Shown here: one piece after another, positions 1 to 6,731 of the stretch
Layout: each line of letters begins with the position of its first letter
Position numbering within the stretch: position 1 is the stretch's first letter
Source: a virus
Virus record (IMG/VR): IMGVR_UViG_3300003937_000088
Coordinates: 1-58,534 of that record
Length of the DNA stretch: 58,534 bases
Strand: one strand, 5' to 3'
The notes under the pieces: model-generated
Databases searched by the model: none
Seen by the model: the letters and a program-made list of their open reading frames with translations, nothing else
Told to the model about the DNA's origin: nothing
Program-made: the position numbers and the translations under genes

Positions 1-114
1 ATTAAACCTGATGCATCTCTTCGTGATTGTGCTCGTAATCAAAAATGTTATCATGAACTGATGGATGTTCGCAATGATGTTTTGGATTATCTCAAAACAA
101 AAAGATGGCAATAA
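1..114 (+). CDS. Hypothetical protein, C-terminal fragment cut by window start
   Basis: An open frame runs from the first base to a TAA at 112-114, giving the last 37 residues of a protein. It is charged and includes an NQKCYHELMDVRNDVLDYL stretch that looks helical. The start lies outside the window. I recognise it only as the kind of short conserved hypothetical seen in T4-like cyanophage accessory regions. No function can be given. Confidence 0.6.
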   Translation: MKPDASLRDCARNQKCYHELMDVRNDVLDYLKTKRWQ

Positions 115-144
115 TATAACTAATAAAGAACTATAGTTAAAGTT

Positions 145-306
145 ATGGACCCCGAAGAAATTACTTTAAATACCACAAGCAGGCAATTTACCTATGAAAA
201 GATGTCTCGCGATCTTGATGGTTTGACTCCTGATGAACTGAGAGATATGTGCAAATGTTATATGAAACTTTACCTCAAACAACAAGAAGTTCTCAAGACT
301 ATATGA
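145..306 (+). CDS. NblA-like small protein (putative phycobilisome degradation adaptor)
   Basis: This 53-residue frame starts at ATG 145 and stops at TGA 304-306. Residues 15-52 follow the NblA pattern: an aromatic (F15) and Y17, a spacer, then LTPDEL (27-32), hydrophobic positions in MCKCYMKLYL, and KQQEVL (45-50). This resembles the LSREQAQELL...LYKQMM..DN layout of host NblA. NblA proteins are small helical adaptors that bring phycobilisome proteins to the Clp protease, and phage copies are known. Here the similarity is of pattern and length only, so the call is an inference. Two cysteines (36, 38) are unusual for NblA. It could instead be an unrelated helical phage protein. Confidence 0.45.
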   Translation: MDPEEITLNTTSRQFTYEKMSRDLDGLTPDELRDMCKCYMKLYLKQQEVLKTI

Positions 307-457
307 AGGTAAGCACATCATCCTAGGCATAAATTTTTATTTCAGAAACTTGCAAATGTCAGCAATTCGTGATAAATATTAGGGAGAACTTCGGAGGAAC
401 GATGACCTGAAAATCTTACATTATGTCTTTTGTTTATCTAATACATGGAGGTTCATC

Positions 458-619
458 ATGCACAATCTAATATCATTTAATCAATTAGCAGGTTTTAAAC
501 TGGACGAAAAAAAGTCTGAAATTTCTGATAATTTAATCAACGAGTATTATGAATGTCTGGTAGAATGTGACAATAATCAGTCAGTCTGTAAAAGAATTTG
601 TCGGGAGGTTCTAGTTTAA
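458..619 (+). CDS. Conserved small cysteine-containing protein
   Basis: A 53-residue protein starting at ATG 458 with a strong ribosome binding site, GGAGG at 447-451, seven bases upstream. The C-terminal half has four cysteines (in YYECLVEC and VCKRIC), a pattern suggesting a helical hairpin held by disulfides or a metal. It stands alone, with about 150 bp of leader before it. I know the type as a recurrent cyanophage hypothetical with no assigned role. Confidence 0.6.
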   Translation: MHNLISFNQLAGFKLDEKKSEISDNLINEYYECLVECDNNQSVCKRICREVLV

Positions 620-648
620 GTTTGTATACATTCAGTTGGAGGTAAAAA

Positions 649-675
649 ATGTTAGTTTATCTGCATCCGCCTTGA
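649..675 (+). other. Eight-codon mini-ORF with a strong Shine-Dalgarno
   Basis: GGAGG at 639-643 is followed by ATG 649 and only eight codons (MLVYLHPP) before TGA 673-675. An intrinsic terminator follows directly at 702-721. A good ribosome site with such a short frame between a gene and a terminator suggests either a leader-peptide arrangement or a remnant gene start. This is position-based inference; no peptide function is claimed. Confidence 0.3.
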
Positions 676-701
676 TTATTCAGAGAATTTAATAAGATTA
701 A

Positions 702-721
702 CCCTCGCAAGAGGGTTTTTT
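702..721 (+). terminator. Intrinsic terminator, GNRA-loop hairpin with U-tract
   Basis: CCCTC (702-706), GCAA loop, GAGGG (711-715), then six Ts (716-721). This is a short perfect stem capped by a GNRA tetraloop and followed by a U-run, the standard layout for factor-independent termination on the + strand. It ends the transcript carrying the 458-619 gene. Confidence 0.85.
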
Positions 722-766
722 AATGCAAAGTTGTTAAATACTTAAAACATCCAAATAAAACTTAAA

Positions 767-919
767 GTGGATTTATCCGACAAAAAAGCATCAAAAAAAA
801 TTATCAAAAGATTTAAAAAACATCCTGACTGGTATACACCAGAGGAGGTTTTGTATGCTAAAATGATTAAAAAGCAACTCAAGAAAGATGGAAGACAGTC
901 TGAAAGTAGAACAGAATGA
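767..919 (+). CDS. Conserved small basic protein
   Basis: Read from GTG 767 this gives 50 residues; the frame stays open back to 746, so a rare non-ATG start a few codons upstream is possible. The N-terminal half is lysine-rich (KKIIKRFKKHPDW), then comes WYTPEEVLYAKM. It resembles short cyanophage hypotheticals with the same RFKK.P.WYTPEEVLYAKM pattern. It overlaps the next gene by 32 bp in another frame. The basic helix could bind nucleic acid, but that is only inference. Confidence 0.55.
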   Translation: MDLSDKKASKKIIKRFKKHPDWYTPEEVLYAKMIKKQLKKDGRQSESRTE

Positions 920-1049
920 AGATGGCACATTCACTATAGAATGGGATAATGATGATCCTAGATGGAATTTTTTGAATAACTTGACAAGTAAAGAAATTAG
1001 TACTATGATAGAAACCCTAGTCAAAGATAATCTAGATGAAACCATTTAA
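888..1049 (+). CDS. Conserved small acidic protein
   Basis: A 53-residue acidic protein starting at ATG 888, inside the end of the preceding gene, and ending 14 bases into the next one (ATG 1036). It has a DGTFTIEWDNDDPRWNFLN core followed by LTSKEISTMI, a layout common among short cyanophage hypotheticals. A consensus sigma70 promoter (981-1009) lies within its coding sequence and serves the next gene. Function unknown. Confidence 0.6.
   Translation: MEDSLKVEQNEDGTFTIEWDNDDPRWNFLNNLTSKEISTMIETLVKDNLDETI
981..1009 (+). promoter_or_regulatory. Sigma70-type promoter TTGACA-17-TATGAT
   Basis: TTGACA at 981-986, a 17-bp spacer, and TATGAT at 1004-1009. It lies inside the 888-1049 gene and about 27 bp before ATG 1036, so it can drive the 1036 gene separately. 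It is close to the host housekeeping consensus, as expected for phage early transcription. Confidence 0.7.
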
Positions 1050-1443
1050 TGAGCACGAAGATTACTCACTGAATATGTTATCCGATTGGGTTAAGGAATC
1101 ATTAGAGTCTTCACATACTCCACAACAAGTGTATGAAACAATTGTAAGAGCTGTCAGGGAGAAAAGAGACTATCATGAAACATGCTATAACCATAGCAAG
1201 AAACTTTTAGAACTTTTAAAAGGTGAATTGACACCTCTGCCAGAACATTATGATGACTTTGAGTGTCCTGTTCCAAAGCAAGAAACTATTACTTTTTCGG
1301 GACAAGATGGATCTGCAGAATCTTTAAGAAATTGGGAAAATTTTTGGTATGATGAGAATCATTTAACATTCAATTCTTCTTTACAACAAGAGGTGGATAG
1401 AATTGGTAAGGAAGGTGGATATGAATGGACACCAGGAACCTAA
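1036..1443 (+). CDS. Hypothetical protein
   Basis: A 135-residue protein starting at ATG 1036, overlapping the previous gene by 14 bp and placed right after a consensus promoter. The N-terminal 60 residues are predicted helical (SDWVKESLESS..PQQVYETIVRAVREKRDYHETCYNHSKKLLELL). The C-terminal half is polar with tryptophans in WENFWYDENH. I recognise no catalytic motif or family. Confidence 0.65.
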   Translation: MKPFNEHEDYSLNMLSDWVKESLESSHTPQQVYETIVRAVREKRDYHETCYNHSKKLLELLKGELTPLPEHYDDFECPVPKQETITFSGQDGSAESLRNWENFWYDENHLTFNSSLQQEVDRIGKEGGYEWTPGT

Positions 1444-1537
1444 CATAATATTTGTAAAGCAATTACAAAGAAAATCTTAAATTACTAACTAATTTTGTGC
1501 GGAAACGCTAAAATATCTCAGTAAAAGCAAGACACCT

Positions 1538-1702
1538 ATGACTCTTCCCCAAAATGGCAAGAAATTGACAGAAATAGAGAAGAAAAGCATGAAAATTGCT
1601 TTAAAAGAGGCAGACATTCGTGCAATTCATCCCGAAAGGATGGAAGCACTCGCAGATTCTATGGTTCAAAGACTCAAAAATAGTGCAAATGTAGCACTTT
1701 GA
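1538..1702 (+). CDS. Hypothetical small helical protein
   Basis: A 54-residue frame from ATG 1538 to TGA 1700-1702. It is rich in lysine, alanine and methionine (KKLTEIEKKSMKIALKEADIRAIHPERMEALADSMVQRL), consistent with two helices. No Shine-Dalgarno is visible; about 95 bp of AT-rich leader precede it. Position between two recognisable genes and a clean reading frame support it; the function is unknown. Confidence 0.5.
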   Translation: MTLPQNGKKLTEIEKKSMKIALKEADIRAIHPERMEALADSMVQRLKNSANVAL

Positions 1703-1714
1703 ACCATCAATCAA

Positions 1715-1722
1715 AATAAATA
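1715..1722 (+). promoter_or_regulatory. Late-promoter-like motif AATAAATA upstream of CP12
   Basis: AATAAATA differs by one base from the T4 late consensus TATAAATA and lies 26 bp before the CP12 start at 1748, the same spacing as late-type motifs before structural genes here. The match is imperfect and AT-rich DNA makes chance hits likely. Confidence 0.3.
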
Positions 1723-1747
1723 AGTAAAACAAATTACAAAACTTCGC

Positions 1748-1975
1748 ATGGACACAATCGAGCAGCATATTGAGGTGGATAAACAGATCCTTGACAATCC
1801 TCTAACTTCTCCTAATCAACGTCGTCACATTGAAGGTGAGCTACATGAATTAGAAGATTATGTAGAGCATCATCAGAAAGAAATTGAAGCAGGTGATCAT
1901 CATGACCCCACCGCACTTGAACTTTATTGTGATTCTAACCCATCAGAACCTGAATGTAAAGTTTATGAGGATTGA
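1748..1975 (+). CDS. cp12: CP12-like Calvin cycle inhibitor
   Basis: A 75-residue protein that I recognise as phage CP12. The C-terminal block, CDSNPSEPECKVYED (61-75), keeps the cysteine pair C61/C70 around the NP turn and the final YED of CP12, which closes onto GAPDH. The middle (HIEGELHELEDYVEHHQ) is helical and the N-terminus is charged. In cyanobacteria CP12 bridges GAPDH and phosphoribulokinase and shuts down carbon fixation. Cyanophage copies are thought to push carbon toward the pentose phosphate pathway and so toward nucleotides. The N-terminal cysteine pair of full CP12 is absent. It is followed at once by an intrinsic terminator. Confidence 0.85.
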   Translation: MDTIEQHIEVDKQILDNPLTSPNQRRHIEGELHELEDYVEHHQKEIEAGDHHDPTALELYCDSNPSEPECKVYED

Positions 1976-1999
1976 TCGGGACAGTTAAAGAACTGGTTC

Positions 2000-2024
2000 A
2001 GCACTCTTGACTGGGTGCTTTTTT
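2000..2024 (+). terminator. Intrinsic terminator after cp12
   Basis: AGCACTC (2000-2006) pairs with GGGTGCT (2013-2019, one G-T pair) around a six-base loop, followed by five Ts (2020-2024). The loop contains the TTGACT -35 box of the next promoter, so termination and re-initiation are packed into the same stretch. Confidence 0.8.
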
Positions 2025-2036
2025 ATGTCATACTAT
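2007..2036 (+). promoter_or_regulatory. Sigma70-type promoter TTGACT-18-TACTAT
   Basis: TTGACT (2007-2012) lies in the loop of the cp12 terminator; an 18-bp spacer leads to TACTAT (2031-2036). The start at ATG 2063 follows 26 bp later. This suits an independent early promoter for the REase-like/methyltransferase pair. Confidence 0.6.
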
Positions 2037-2062
2037 ACGTATCAAAAGAACCCACCCCACTC

Positions 2063-2626
2063 ATGTTTGATTCTATCTTTGCTGATGGTTCTCTTCGTGA
2101 ATACATCAACGACAATCTGAAAGATCCTTGGGAAGGTACAAATTTTGAGGGTTATGTATACATGTCTCCCAAACAAAAGGGTGAATTTGGTGAGCGTTTT
2201 GTTCACAAATATATGAATCTCCTTGAATATAAAGTAGAACGGGCAAAAACCTCCACTGCCGGTCATGATCGTGTGATTCTAGAGTATCTGGAGGAAGTTA
2301 TGACTAGCAGGTATCTTACAGAAATCAAATTTTCTCTTGCCACTAGGAATAAAAAAGATGGTGTAGTTGATGATAAGTTCATCATCAATCATGTCTCTGT
2401 TGGTAAAGATTGGGAGCGTCTCATCTTCTGTGGTATCAATCCTGACGAGCAAGATGTTCGCTTCGTGTTTATCACCAAAGCAGACTTTGAAGCACACTTG
2501 AAGAGTGATAAGTGTTATTTCAATGTGCAGCAAGGTGGTAAGAAAGTCGGTAATGATGATTACATTTGCACAAATGTTGCTGCTCTGCTAGAATGTGACT
2601 TCGTGAAGGATATTGCTGAATGGTGA
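2063..2626 (+). CDS. Putative PD-(D/E)XK restriction endonuclease
   Basis: From ATG 2063 (downstream of the promoter; an upstream start at 2015 would lie in the terminator) the protein has 187 residues. A conserved acidic helix GEFGERF (40-46) precedes GHD (67-69, metal-binding D69) and EIK (87-89, with FS after), the usual order of a PD-(D/E)XK nuclease core. The rest (residues 108-130) is strand-rich. Its stop overlaps the start of a DNA methyltransferase by seven bases, the classic layout of a type II restriction-modification pair. The family call rests on motif and context; I cannot name the specificity. A Vsr-like or other host-DNA-degrading nuclease is the alternative. Confidence 0.6.
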   Translation: MFDSIFADGSLREYINDNLKDPWEGTNFEGYVYMSPKQKGEFGERFVHKYMNLLEYKVERAKTSTAGHDRVILEYLEEVMTSRYLTEIKFSLATRNKKDGVVDDKFIINHVSVGKDWERLIFCGINPDEQDVRFVFITKADFEAHLKSDKCYFNVQQGGKKVGNDDYICTNVAALLECDFVKDIAEW

Positions 2627-3387
2627 ATTTACTACTGGGCGATTGTTTATACCTGCTGCCTACGATTGCAGATAACAGTGTTGATATGCTGCTGGTAGAT
2701 TTGCCCTACGGTACAACTGCGTGTAAGTGGGATAGTATTATCCCTTTGGATAAGTTGTGGGATCAATATAACCGAATCTGTAAAGAAAACGCAGCAATGG
2801 TATTTACTGCCGCACAACCTTTCACAACTATATTGGCAGCATCTAATATCAAAAATTTGAAGTATGAATGGATATGGGAGAAACCGCAGGGAACTAATCC
2901 CATGAACGCCAAAGTCATGCCTCTTAAGAGTCATGAAAACATCCTGGTATTTTATAGAAAGAAACCAACATATAATCCTCAAATGTGGTATTCAACTCCA
3001 TATAGTGGGTTTAAGTCTGAGACAGCAAAGATAGGCGAAGTTTATGGAGGAGCAAAATCTAAGCATCGGGACAATCCTGAGGGGTCTCGCTACCCCAAGA
3101 CCATTTTAAAATGCAAGCAAGAGAAGGGTTTGCATCCAACGCAGAAACCTGTGGCACTGATGGAGTATTTGGTTAAAACATACACTCATAAAGGTGAGAC
3201 AGTGCTGGATAATACCATGGGAAGTGGCACAACAGGCGTTGCATGTGTCAATACTGATAGAAATTTCATAGGAATTGAGAGTGATGAAAAGTATTATGCC
3301 ATAGCAGAGAACCGCATGAACAGCACTGTGCCACTTGAAGAACTGGAGTCAACCCCTTGCAATCCACTCACTAATGCCTTATATTAA
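2620..3387 (+). CDS. DNA methyltransferase, beta-class N6-adenine or N4-cytosine
   Basis: A 255-residue methyltransferase starting at ATG 2620 inside the end of the nuclease-like gene. The catalytic motif IV, DLPY, is at 27-30. The SAM-binding motif is near the C-terminus as DNTMGSGTT (197-205), preceded by HPTQKP (172-177). This IV-then-I order is that of beta-class amino-methyltransferases; DLPY is seen in both N6-adenine and N4-cytosine enzymes. It would modify phage and host DNA and protect it from the partner nuclease or from host restriction. The catalytic and SAM motifs all look intact. Confidence 0.88.
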   Translation: MVNLLLGDCLYLLPTIADNSVDMLLVDLPYGTTACKWDSIIPLDKLWDQYNRICKENAAMVFTAAQPFTTILAASNIKNLKYEWIWEKPQGTNPMNAKVMPLKSHENILVFYRKKPTYNPQMWYSTPYSGFKSETAKIGEVYGGAKSKHRDNPEGSRYPKTILKCKQEKGLHPTQKPVALMEYLVKTYTHKGETVLDNTMGSGTTGVACVNTDRNFIGIESDEKYYAIAENRMNSTVPLEELESTPCNPLTNALY

Positions 3388-3485
3388 GGAAGTGGAGGGG
3401 AGACCCGACACGACACACCCAGAGGCAACACACATAAGAGCAGAGACAAACCTCTGCCGCCTCTCATCCACATTCTCTTTCTAGC
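3388..3485 (+). other. Leader with GAAGTGGAGGGGA motif and a small hairpin
   Basis: The segment begins with GAAGTGGAGGGGA (3391-3403), which also occurs in the leader of the 15238 gene (15190-15202). A perfect 6-bp hairpin follows, GCAGAG (3440-3445)/CTCTGC (3452-3457) with a six-base loop, but without a T-run. The last 28 bases before ATG 3486 are C/T-rich and almost G-free. Confidence 0.45.
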
Positions 3486-3926
3486 ATGGCAACCCGCGCC
3501 CGCATTGGTATTCAACTCTCAGATGACTCCATTCTTTCTGTTTATCATCACTGGGATGGTTATCCTACTTGGTTGGGTCGGATTCTCAAGACGCACTACA
3601 ATACAAAGGAGAAAGTAGCAGAACTGATTGATGGTGGTGATATGTCATCTTGCTGGACAAAAGATCGCTGGACTGGTAAGCAAGTTGCAAAATATGTGAT
3701 TGAAAATGTTGAGGTTGAAGAATATGGTCCTCAATATTATTCTGCTCGTGGTGAGAATTGCCCTCCTCGTCTTGATGACCTGTTTGAGTATCTTGACAAG
3801 AAAAACAATGAAGAGTATGCTTACATTTGGACTGTAAATAACAAATGGGTTTGCATGGATATGAACCAGTTCAATGACAATAACCCTGAAAAGGTTGAAA
3901 TTCCAGAAGGAGCACTTGCAGTATGA
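3486..3926 (+). CDS. Conserved phage protein of unknown function
   Basis: A 146-residue protein starting at ATG 3486 after a C/T-rich leader with no Shine-Dalgarno. The N-terminus MATRARIGIQLSDDSILSVY with HHWDGYPTWLG (22-32) marks a family I know from many phages and plasmids, function unknown. The body is soluble and alpha/beta with no membrane segment. Its stop overlaps the next gene (ATGA at 3923), so the two are translationally coupled. Confidence 0.75.
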   Translation: MATRARIGIQLSDDSILSVYHHWDGYPTWLGRILKTHYNTKEKVAELIDGGDMSSCWTKDRWTGKQVAKYVIENVEVEEYGPQYYSARGENCPPRLDDLFEYLDKKNNEEYAYIWTVNNKWVCMDMNQFNDNNPEKVEIPEGALAV

Positions 3927-4258
3927 CATCAATGCTTTTCACTTCCGGACAATCATCACACTCACATCTTGCTCAAAGTGTATTTGAGTTCTTTACATCA
4001 CTCTATGGTGTAAAGAGTGATGTTGAAGTATTTCATACAGATCTCACTGATGACAATGCATTTGGTTTTACTGAAATCAATGGTGATGAGCAATTCATTC
4101 AGATTCACAATGATTTGAATGAGAATGATTACATTACCACACTATTGCATGAACTTGTTCATGTTGTTCAGAATGAAAATGGTCAGTTTGATGACACTCA
4201 GAGAGAGAAGGAGGCATATGAGTTAGAGTCTATCCTGTTCAACCGGTTCGGCAAATGA
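3923..4258 (+). CDS. Small HExxH zinc metallopeptidase-like protein
   Basis: A 111-residue protein with HELVH at 76-80 inside a helix (LLHELVHVVQNENG) and a possible third zinc ligand E97 in REKEAY. The pattern of HExxH followed by EAY suits small SprT/ImmA-like gluzincins. It starts at the ATGA overlap at 3923. It lies between two REase-like/methyltransferase pairs, so it may act on a host defence regulator or a phage protein. That role is inference; the motif itself is clear. Confidence 0.7.
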   Translation: MTSMLFTSGQSSHSHLAQSVFEFFTSLYGVKSDVEVFHTDLTDDNAFGFTEINGDEQFIQIHNDLNENDYITTLLHELVHVVQNENGQFDDTQREKEAYELESILFNRFGK

Positions 4259-4297
4259 CACAAGGGGGTTGACACAGACCTCCAACTCGTGTATATT
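4255..4297 (+). promoter_or_regulatory. Sigma70 promoter TTGACA-17-TATATT with degenerate upstream element
   Basis: TTGACA (4269-4274), 17-bp spacer starting CAGACCTC, and TATATT (4292-4297). The spacer shares CAGACCTC and CGTGTAT with the promoters at 14605 and 15156. A TGACACA-like element at 4255-4264 sits 37 bp before the -10, a degenerate form of the GTGTCACACG element found in the other members of this promoter set. Confidence 0.7.
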
Positions 4298-4352
4298 AGG
4301 TTCATGGGAGAGGAAGTGCCCTAAAGACTCCACATTCTATAATCCCACCTAC

Positions 4353-5072
4353 ATGGGTGGCGTCATTCCAATGACTGTAATGTTCAAATCCGATCTTTCA
4401 AAAATTCGTATCACACGCCAATTTGAGACAAATATTGCTCTTGCTGAGGGTATTTGTCATACAGAAAATATTAGTGATACCGATCTCAAGAAACTGATTA
4501 ACTTCAAGTCTCTTGATCGTCTTGCTGAACTTCTTTGTACCAATCGTGAATACGTCTATGAGAAGTGTAAAGCAGACTATGAGTTTGCTTTAGCTGTTGC
4601 TCATGGCACTGCTATTCTTGCCTCACGTCAAGGTTCAAAGGATGAATCTTACGTTCTTGATCAGATTAACCGCGTCTCTAGTGGTTATGGTATCTACGTA
4701 CAATCTCTGAACAATCAGGATCTTCGTCCTACAAAGGATGGACGCCTGTTGAACAAAGCAGAGTTCCAAGAGTCTGGTCTTGATAAACTTGAGTGCCTCA
4801 AGTCTATCGATGGTGTGATCAACGGTAATGTAGAAGGATACATCTTTGCCAAGATTTGTTTTGGTGAAGGTGGACATCAGGATAATGTGTTCCACGAAGC
4901 AGCACACTTTGCTGACTGGGCAGAACAGTATGGTGAGGAAGGCAAAGTATATGTCATCCTCATCGATACTGACCTGACTAACAAGTTTGATCGTCTTAAG
5001 TTTAACTACGACTCTGACACAGTTTGGGTCGTTGATCATGTAGAATTCCAGCAACGTCTTGGTATTGAATGA
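4353..5072 (+). CDS. Putative type II restriction endonuclease, second R-M pair
   Basis: Start ATG 4353 is the first downstream of the promoter (239 residues); ATG 4371 is an alternative and no Shine-Dalgarno decides. Numbered from 4371, conserved blocks are SRQGSKDE (85-92), DLRPTKDGR (117-125), KSIDG (144-148) and FAKICFGEGGHQDN (159-172). I associate this set of blocks with restriction endonucleases encoded beside methyltransferases. The acidic and lysine residues could form a metal site. It overlaps the adenine methyltransferase gene by an ATGA, again a restriction-modification layout. The specificity is unknown, and activity cannot be judged from sequence alone. Confidence 0.55.
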   Translation: MGGVIPMTVMFKSDLSKIRITRQFETNIALAEGICHTENISDTDLKKLINFKSLDRLAELLCTNREYVYEKCKADYEFALAVAHGTAILASRQGSKDESYVLDQINRVSSGYGIYVQSLNNQDLRPTKDGRLLNKAEFQESGLDKLECLKSIDGVINGNVEGYIFAKICFGEGGHQDNVFHEAAHFADWAEQYGEEGKVYVILIDTDLTNKFDRLKFNYDSDTVWVVDHVEFQQRLGIE

Positions 5073-6040
5073 GTAAGCAACTCCTGGGTCAGTATTATAC
5101 AACGACTGACCCATTCAACAACTCCGGTGCATTCCGTTCCTGGTATCAGATGGTGCCCAAGACTACAATCTTGGAACCATTTGCAGGTGCGGGGCACCTT
5201 TTTTCGTATGTAAATGCAGAGTGGCATGGATATGATATTGAGCCCAATCATCCTGATATAGAGTATAGAAATACATTTGAACAGTTTCCTACTGGGTACA
5301 GAGTGTGTATCACTAACCCACCATACCTTGCGAAGACAGTAGTATCACGTAAGAAACTACCAGTGCAACTAATACATGAAGACATGTACCTTGATGCACT
5401 ACAATTAATGCTGGATAACTGTGAGTACGTCGCTGCAATCATACCCAGTACATTCTGGAACCAAAGATTATTCAAGGATAGACTGTATGCATGGGATAAG
5501 TTTGATATGCAACTATTCACAGATACTGATGCACCCGCAGGTGTTGCATATTTTGTTCCGCATAGAGTAGAACACACACGAACATTTGTCAATGGTGAGG
5601 AGATTGTGCTCACATCTGACAACACACCAACAAAAACTGATTTTCATGTGCGCTTCAACCCACGCGACCTAGCACCCATCCTCGTAAATGGAATTGATAC
5701 AAATACACAGAATAACATTCATCTCCGTATGTTACAGGACAATGACATACCATCACTAGTGAATAGTACTGGTGAGTGTAAGAATACTAACAGAAATCAC
5801 TTCCCAATTGAGTCAACAATGGTAAAAGAGGCAGATCTACCCGCAATCAATGCAATGATAGACCAATGGAGAGATGAGACTATGGATTTTTTCCTTACTA
5901 GTTTCAAGTCTCCCATGGCATCAGGCAAGTACAGAAAACGGATCAGTTTCATGGAAGTCAGGTGGTTGCTTTGGAAATTCTATATGCCAGTTGAAGAAGT
6001 GTCACAGAACCCATTGGAAAGTGCTCTGTATACCCTATAA
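5069..6040 (+). CDS. DNA N6-adenine methyltransferase, gamma class
   Basis: A 323-residue protein with motif X-like LGQYYTT (6-12), SAM-binding EPFAGAG (36-42) and catalytic NPPY (83-86). This order is that of gamma-class N6-adenine methyltransferases such as those of type II systems. The C-terminal 200 residues would be the target-recognition part. It starts inside the stop of the preceding nuclease-like gene, so the two are coupled. It probably modifies phage DNA against the partner nuclease or a host enzyme. Confidence 0.85.
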   Translation: MSKQLLGQYYTTTDPFNNSGAFRSWYQMVPKTTILEPFAGAGHLFSYVNAEWHGYDIEPNHPDIEYRNTFEQFPTGYRVCITNPPYLAKTVVSRKKLPVQLIHEDMYLDALQLMLDNCEYVAAIIPSTFWNQRLFKDRLYAWDKFDMQLFTDTDAPAGVAYFVPHRVEHTRTFVNGEEIVLTSDNTPTKTDFHVRFNPRDLAPILVNGIDTNTQNNIHLRMLQDNDIPSLVNSTGECKNTNRNHFPIESTMVKEADLPAINAMIDQWRDETMDFFLTSFKSPMASGKYRKRISFMEVRWLLWKFYMPVEEVSQNPLESALYTL

Positions 6041-6067
6041 TAACTACATAAGCAACCAACCCCACCC

Positions 6068-6334
6068 ATGCAACTTACAAACTCCGTCTGTGTCGTTGAT
6101 TTCTTCCCTGAGGCATTCATTGCCGAGGCAGATCCTATCACAGGAATGAAGGTTGTTGTTAAGCGTTTCCAGAAGCGTGTCACTTTCCGTGCCAATGGTC
6201 AAAAATCTTATAGCACTGTGACCATGCTCACTGCCAAGAATGAGTGGGCAGAGCGTATTGCCAATGGTGCAACAGTTACTAACTACAACACCGACAAAAT
6301 GGATCGTTCCGAGTACACTCCAATGGGTTGCTGA
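6068..6334 (+). CDS. Hypothetical protein
   Basis: An 88-residue protein starting at ATG 6068 after the G-free leader CCAACCCCACCC. It is strand-rich with no cysteine cluster; the N-terminal half (VCVVDFFPEAFIAEADPITG) is hydrophobic and the middle is basic (VVVKRFQKRVTFRANG). It has no membrane segment. It opens a run of small genes to 6728. I do not recognise a family. Confidence 0.6.
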   Translation: MQLTNSVCVVDFFPEAFIAEADPITGMKVVVKRFQKRVTFRANGQKSYSTVTMLTAKNEWAERIANGATVTNYNTDKMDRSEYTPMGC

Positions 6335-6336
6335 TT

Positions 6337-6483
6337 ATGTTTACCACAGAAGACCATGAGTTTATCGATTTTCTCTTCGGTAAACTCACTTCTCTTACTG
6401 ACACTGAGATGATTGATTTGCAGGATGATGATTCATGCTGCGATCACCTTGAATTTGAACAACTAACTCTCCCCGAATCATGA
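6337..6483 (+). CDS. Hypothetical small acidic protein
   Basis: A 48-residue acidic protein starting at ATG 6337, two bases after the previous stop, and ending with the ATGA overlap of the next gene at 6480. It has a CC pair (34-35) and a helix-like EDHEFIDFLFGKL stretch. Tight coupling on both sides supports it as a gene. Function unknown. Confidence 0.5.
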   Translation: MFTTEDHEFIDFLFGKLTSLTDTEMIDLQDDDSCCDHLEFEQLTLPES

Positions 6484-6728
6484 ACCCACAATTTTCTGGT
6501 GTATTTACAACGGTCAAAGATCATGGTGGAGTCTATGCAGTTTGTACTGAAGGTGAATTATTTTACTCTCCAATGTATGAAGATGGTAGTGTAAATTTTG
6601 AGGAGTTTGAAATTGTAGATTTTTGGGATTCTAAAATTGATCCAGAGGAACTTGAAAAAATTCAATCGGTATTGATTGATATGATGCAGATTGCTGGTCT
6701 GTATTTTAAGTCCATGGTGCCAGTTTAA
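6480..6728 (+). CDS. Hypothetical protein
   Basis: An 82-residue acidic protein starting at the ATGA overlap at 6480. The first half is strand-like (FSGVFTTVKDHGGVYAVCTEGELFYSPMYEDGSV), the last 25 residues helical. No catalytic motif is visible. It is the last gene of this small cluster; the promoter for the next transcript begins directly after it. Confidence 0.6.
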   Translation: MNPQFSGVFTTVKDHGGVYAVCTEGELFYSPMYEDGSVNFEEFEIVDFWDSKIDPEELEKIQSVLIDMMQIAGLYFKSMVPV

Positions 6729-6731
6729 CCG

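Noticed and set aside
742-1045. Minus-strand open frames (62 and 84 codons)
   Set aside because: They lie opposite real + strand genes, are rich in Ser, Leu and Cys as expected of antisense of AT-rich coding DNA, and have no promoter or ribosome site.
4269-4352. TTG at 4269 as the start of the second nuclease-like gene
   Set aside because: The TTG is the first three bases of the TTGACA -35 box; transcription would begin after it.
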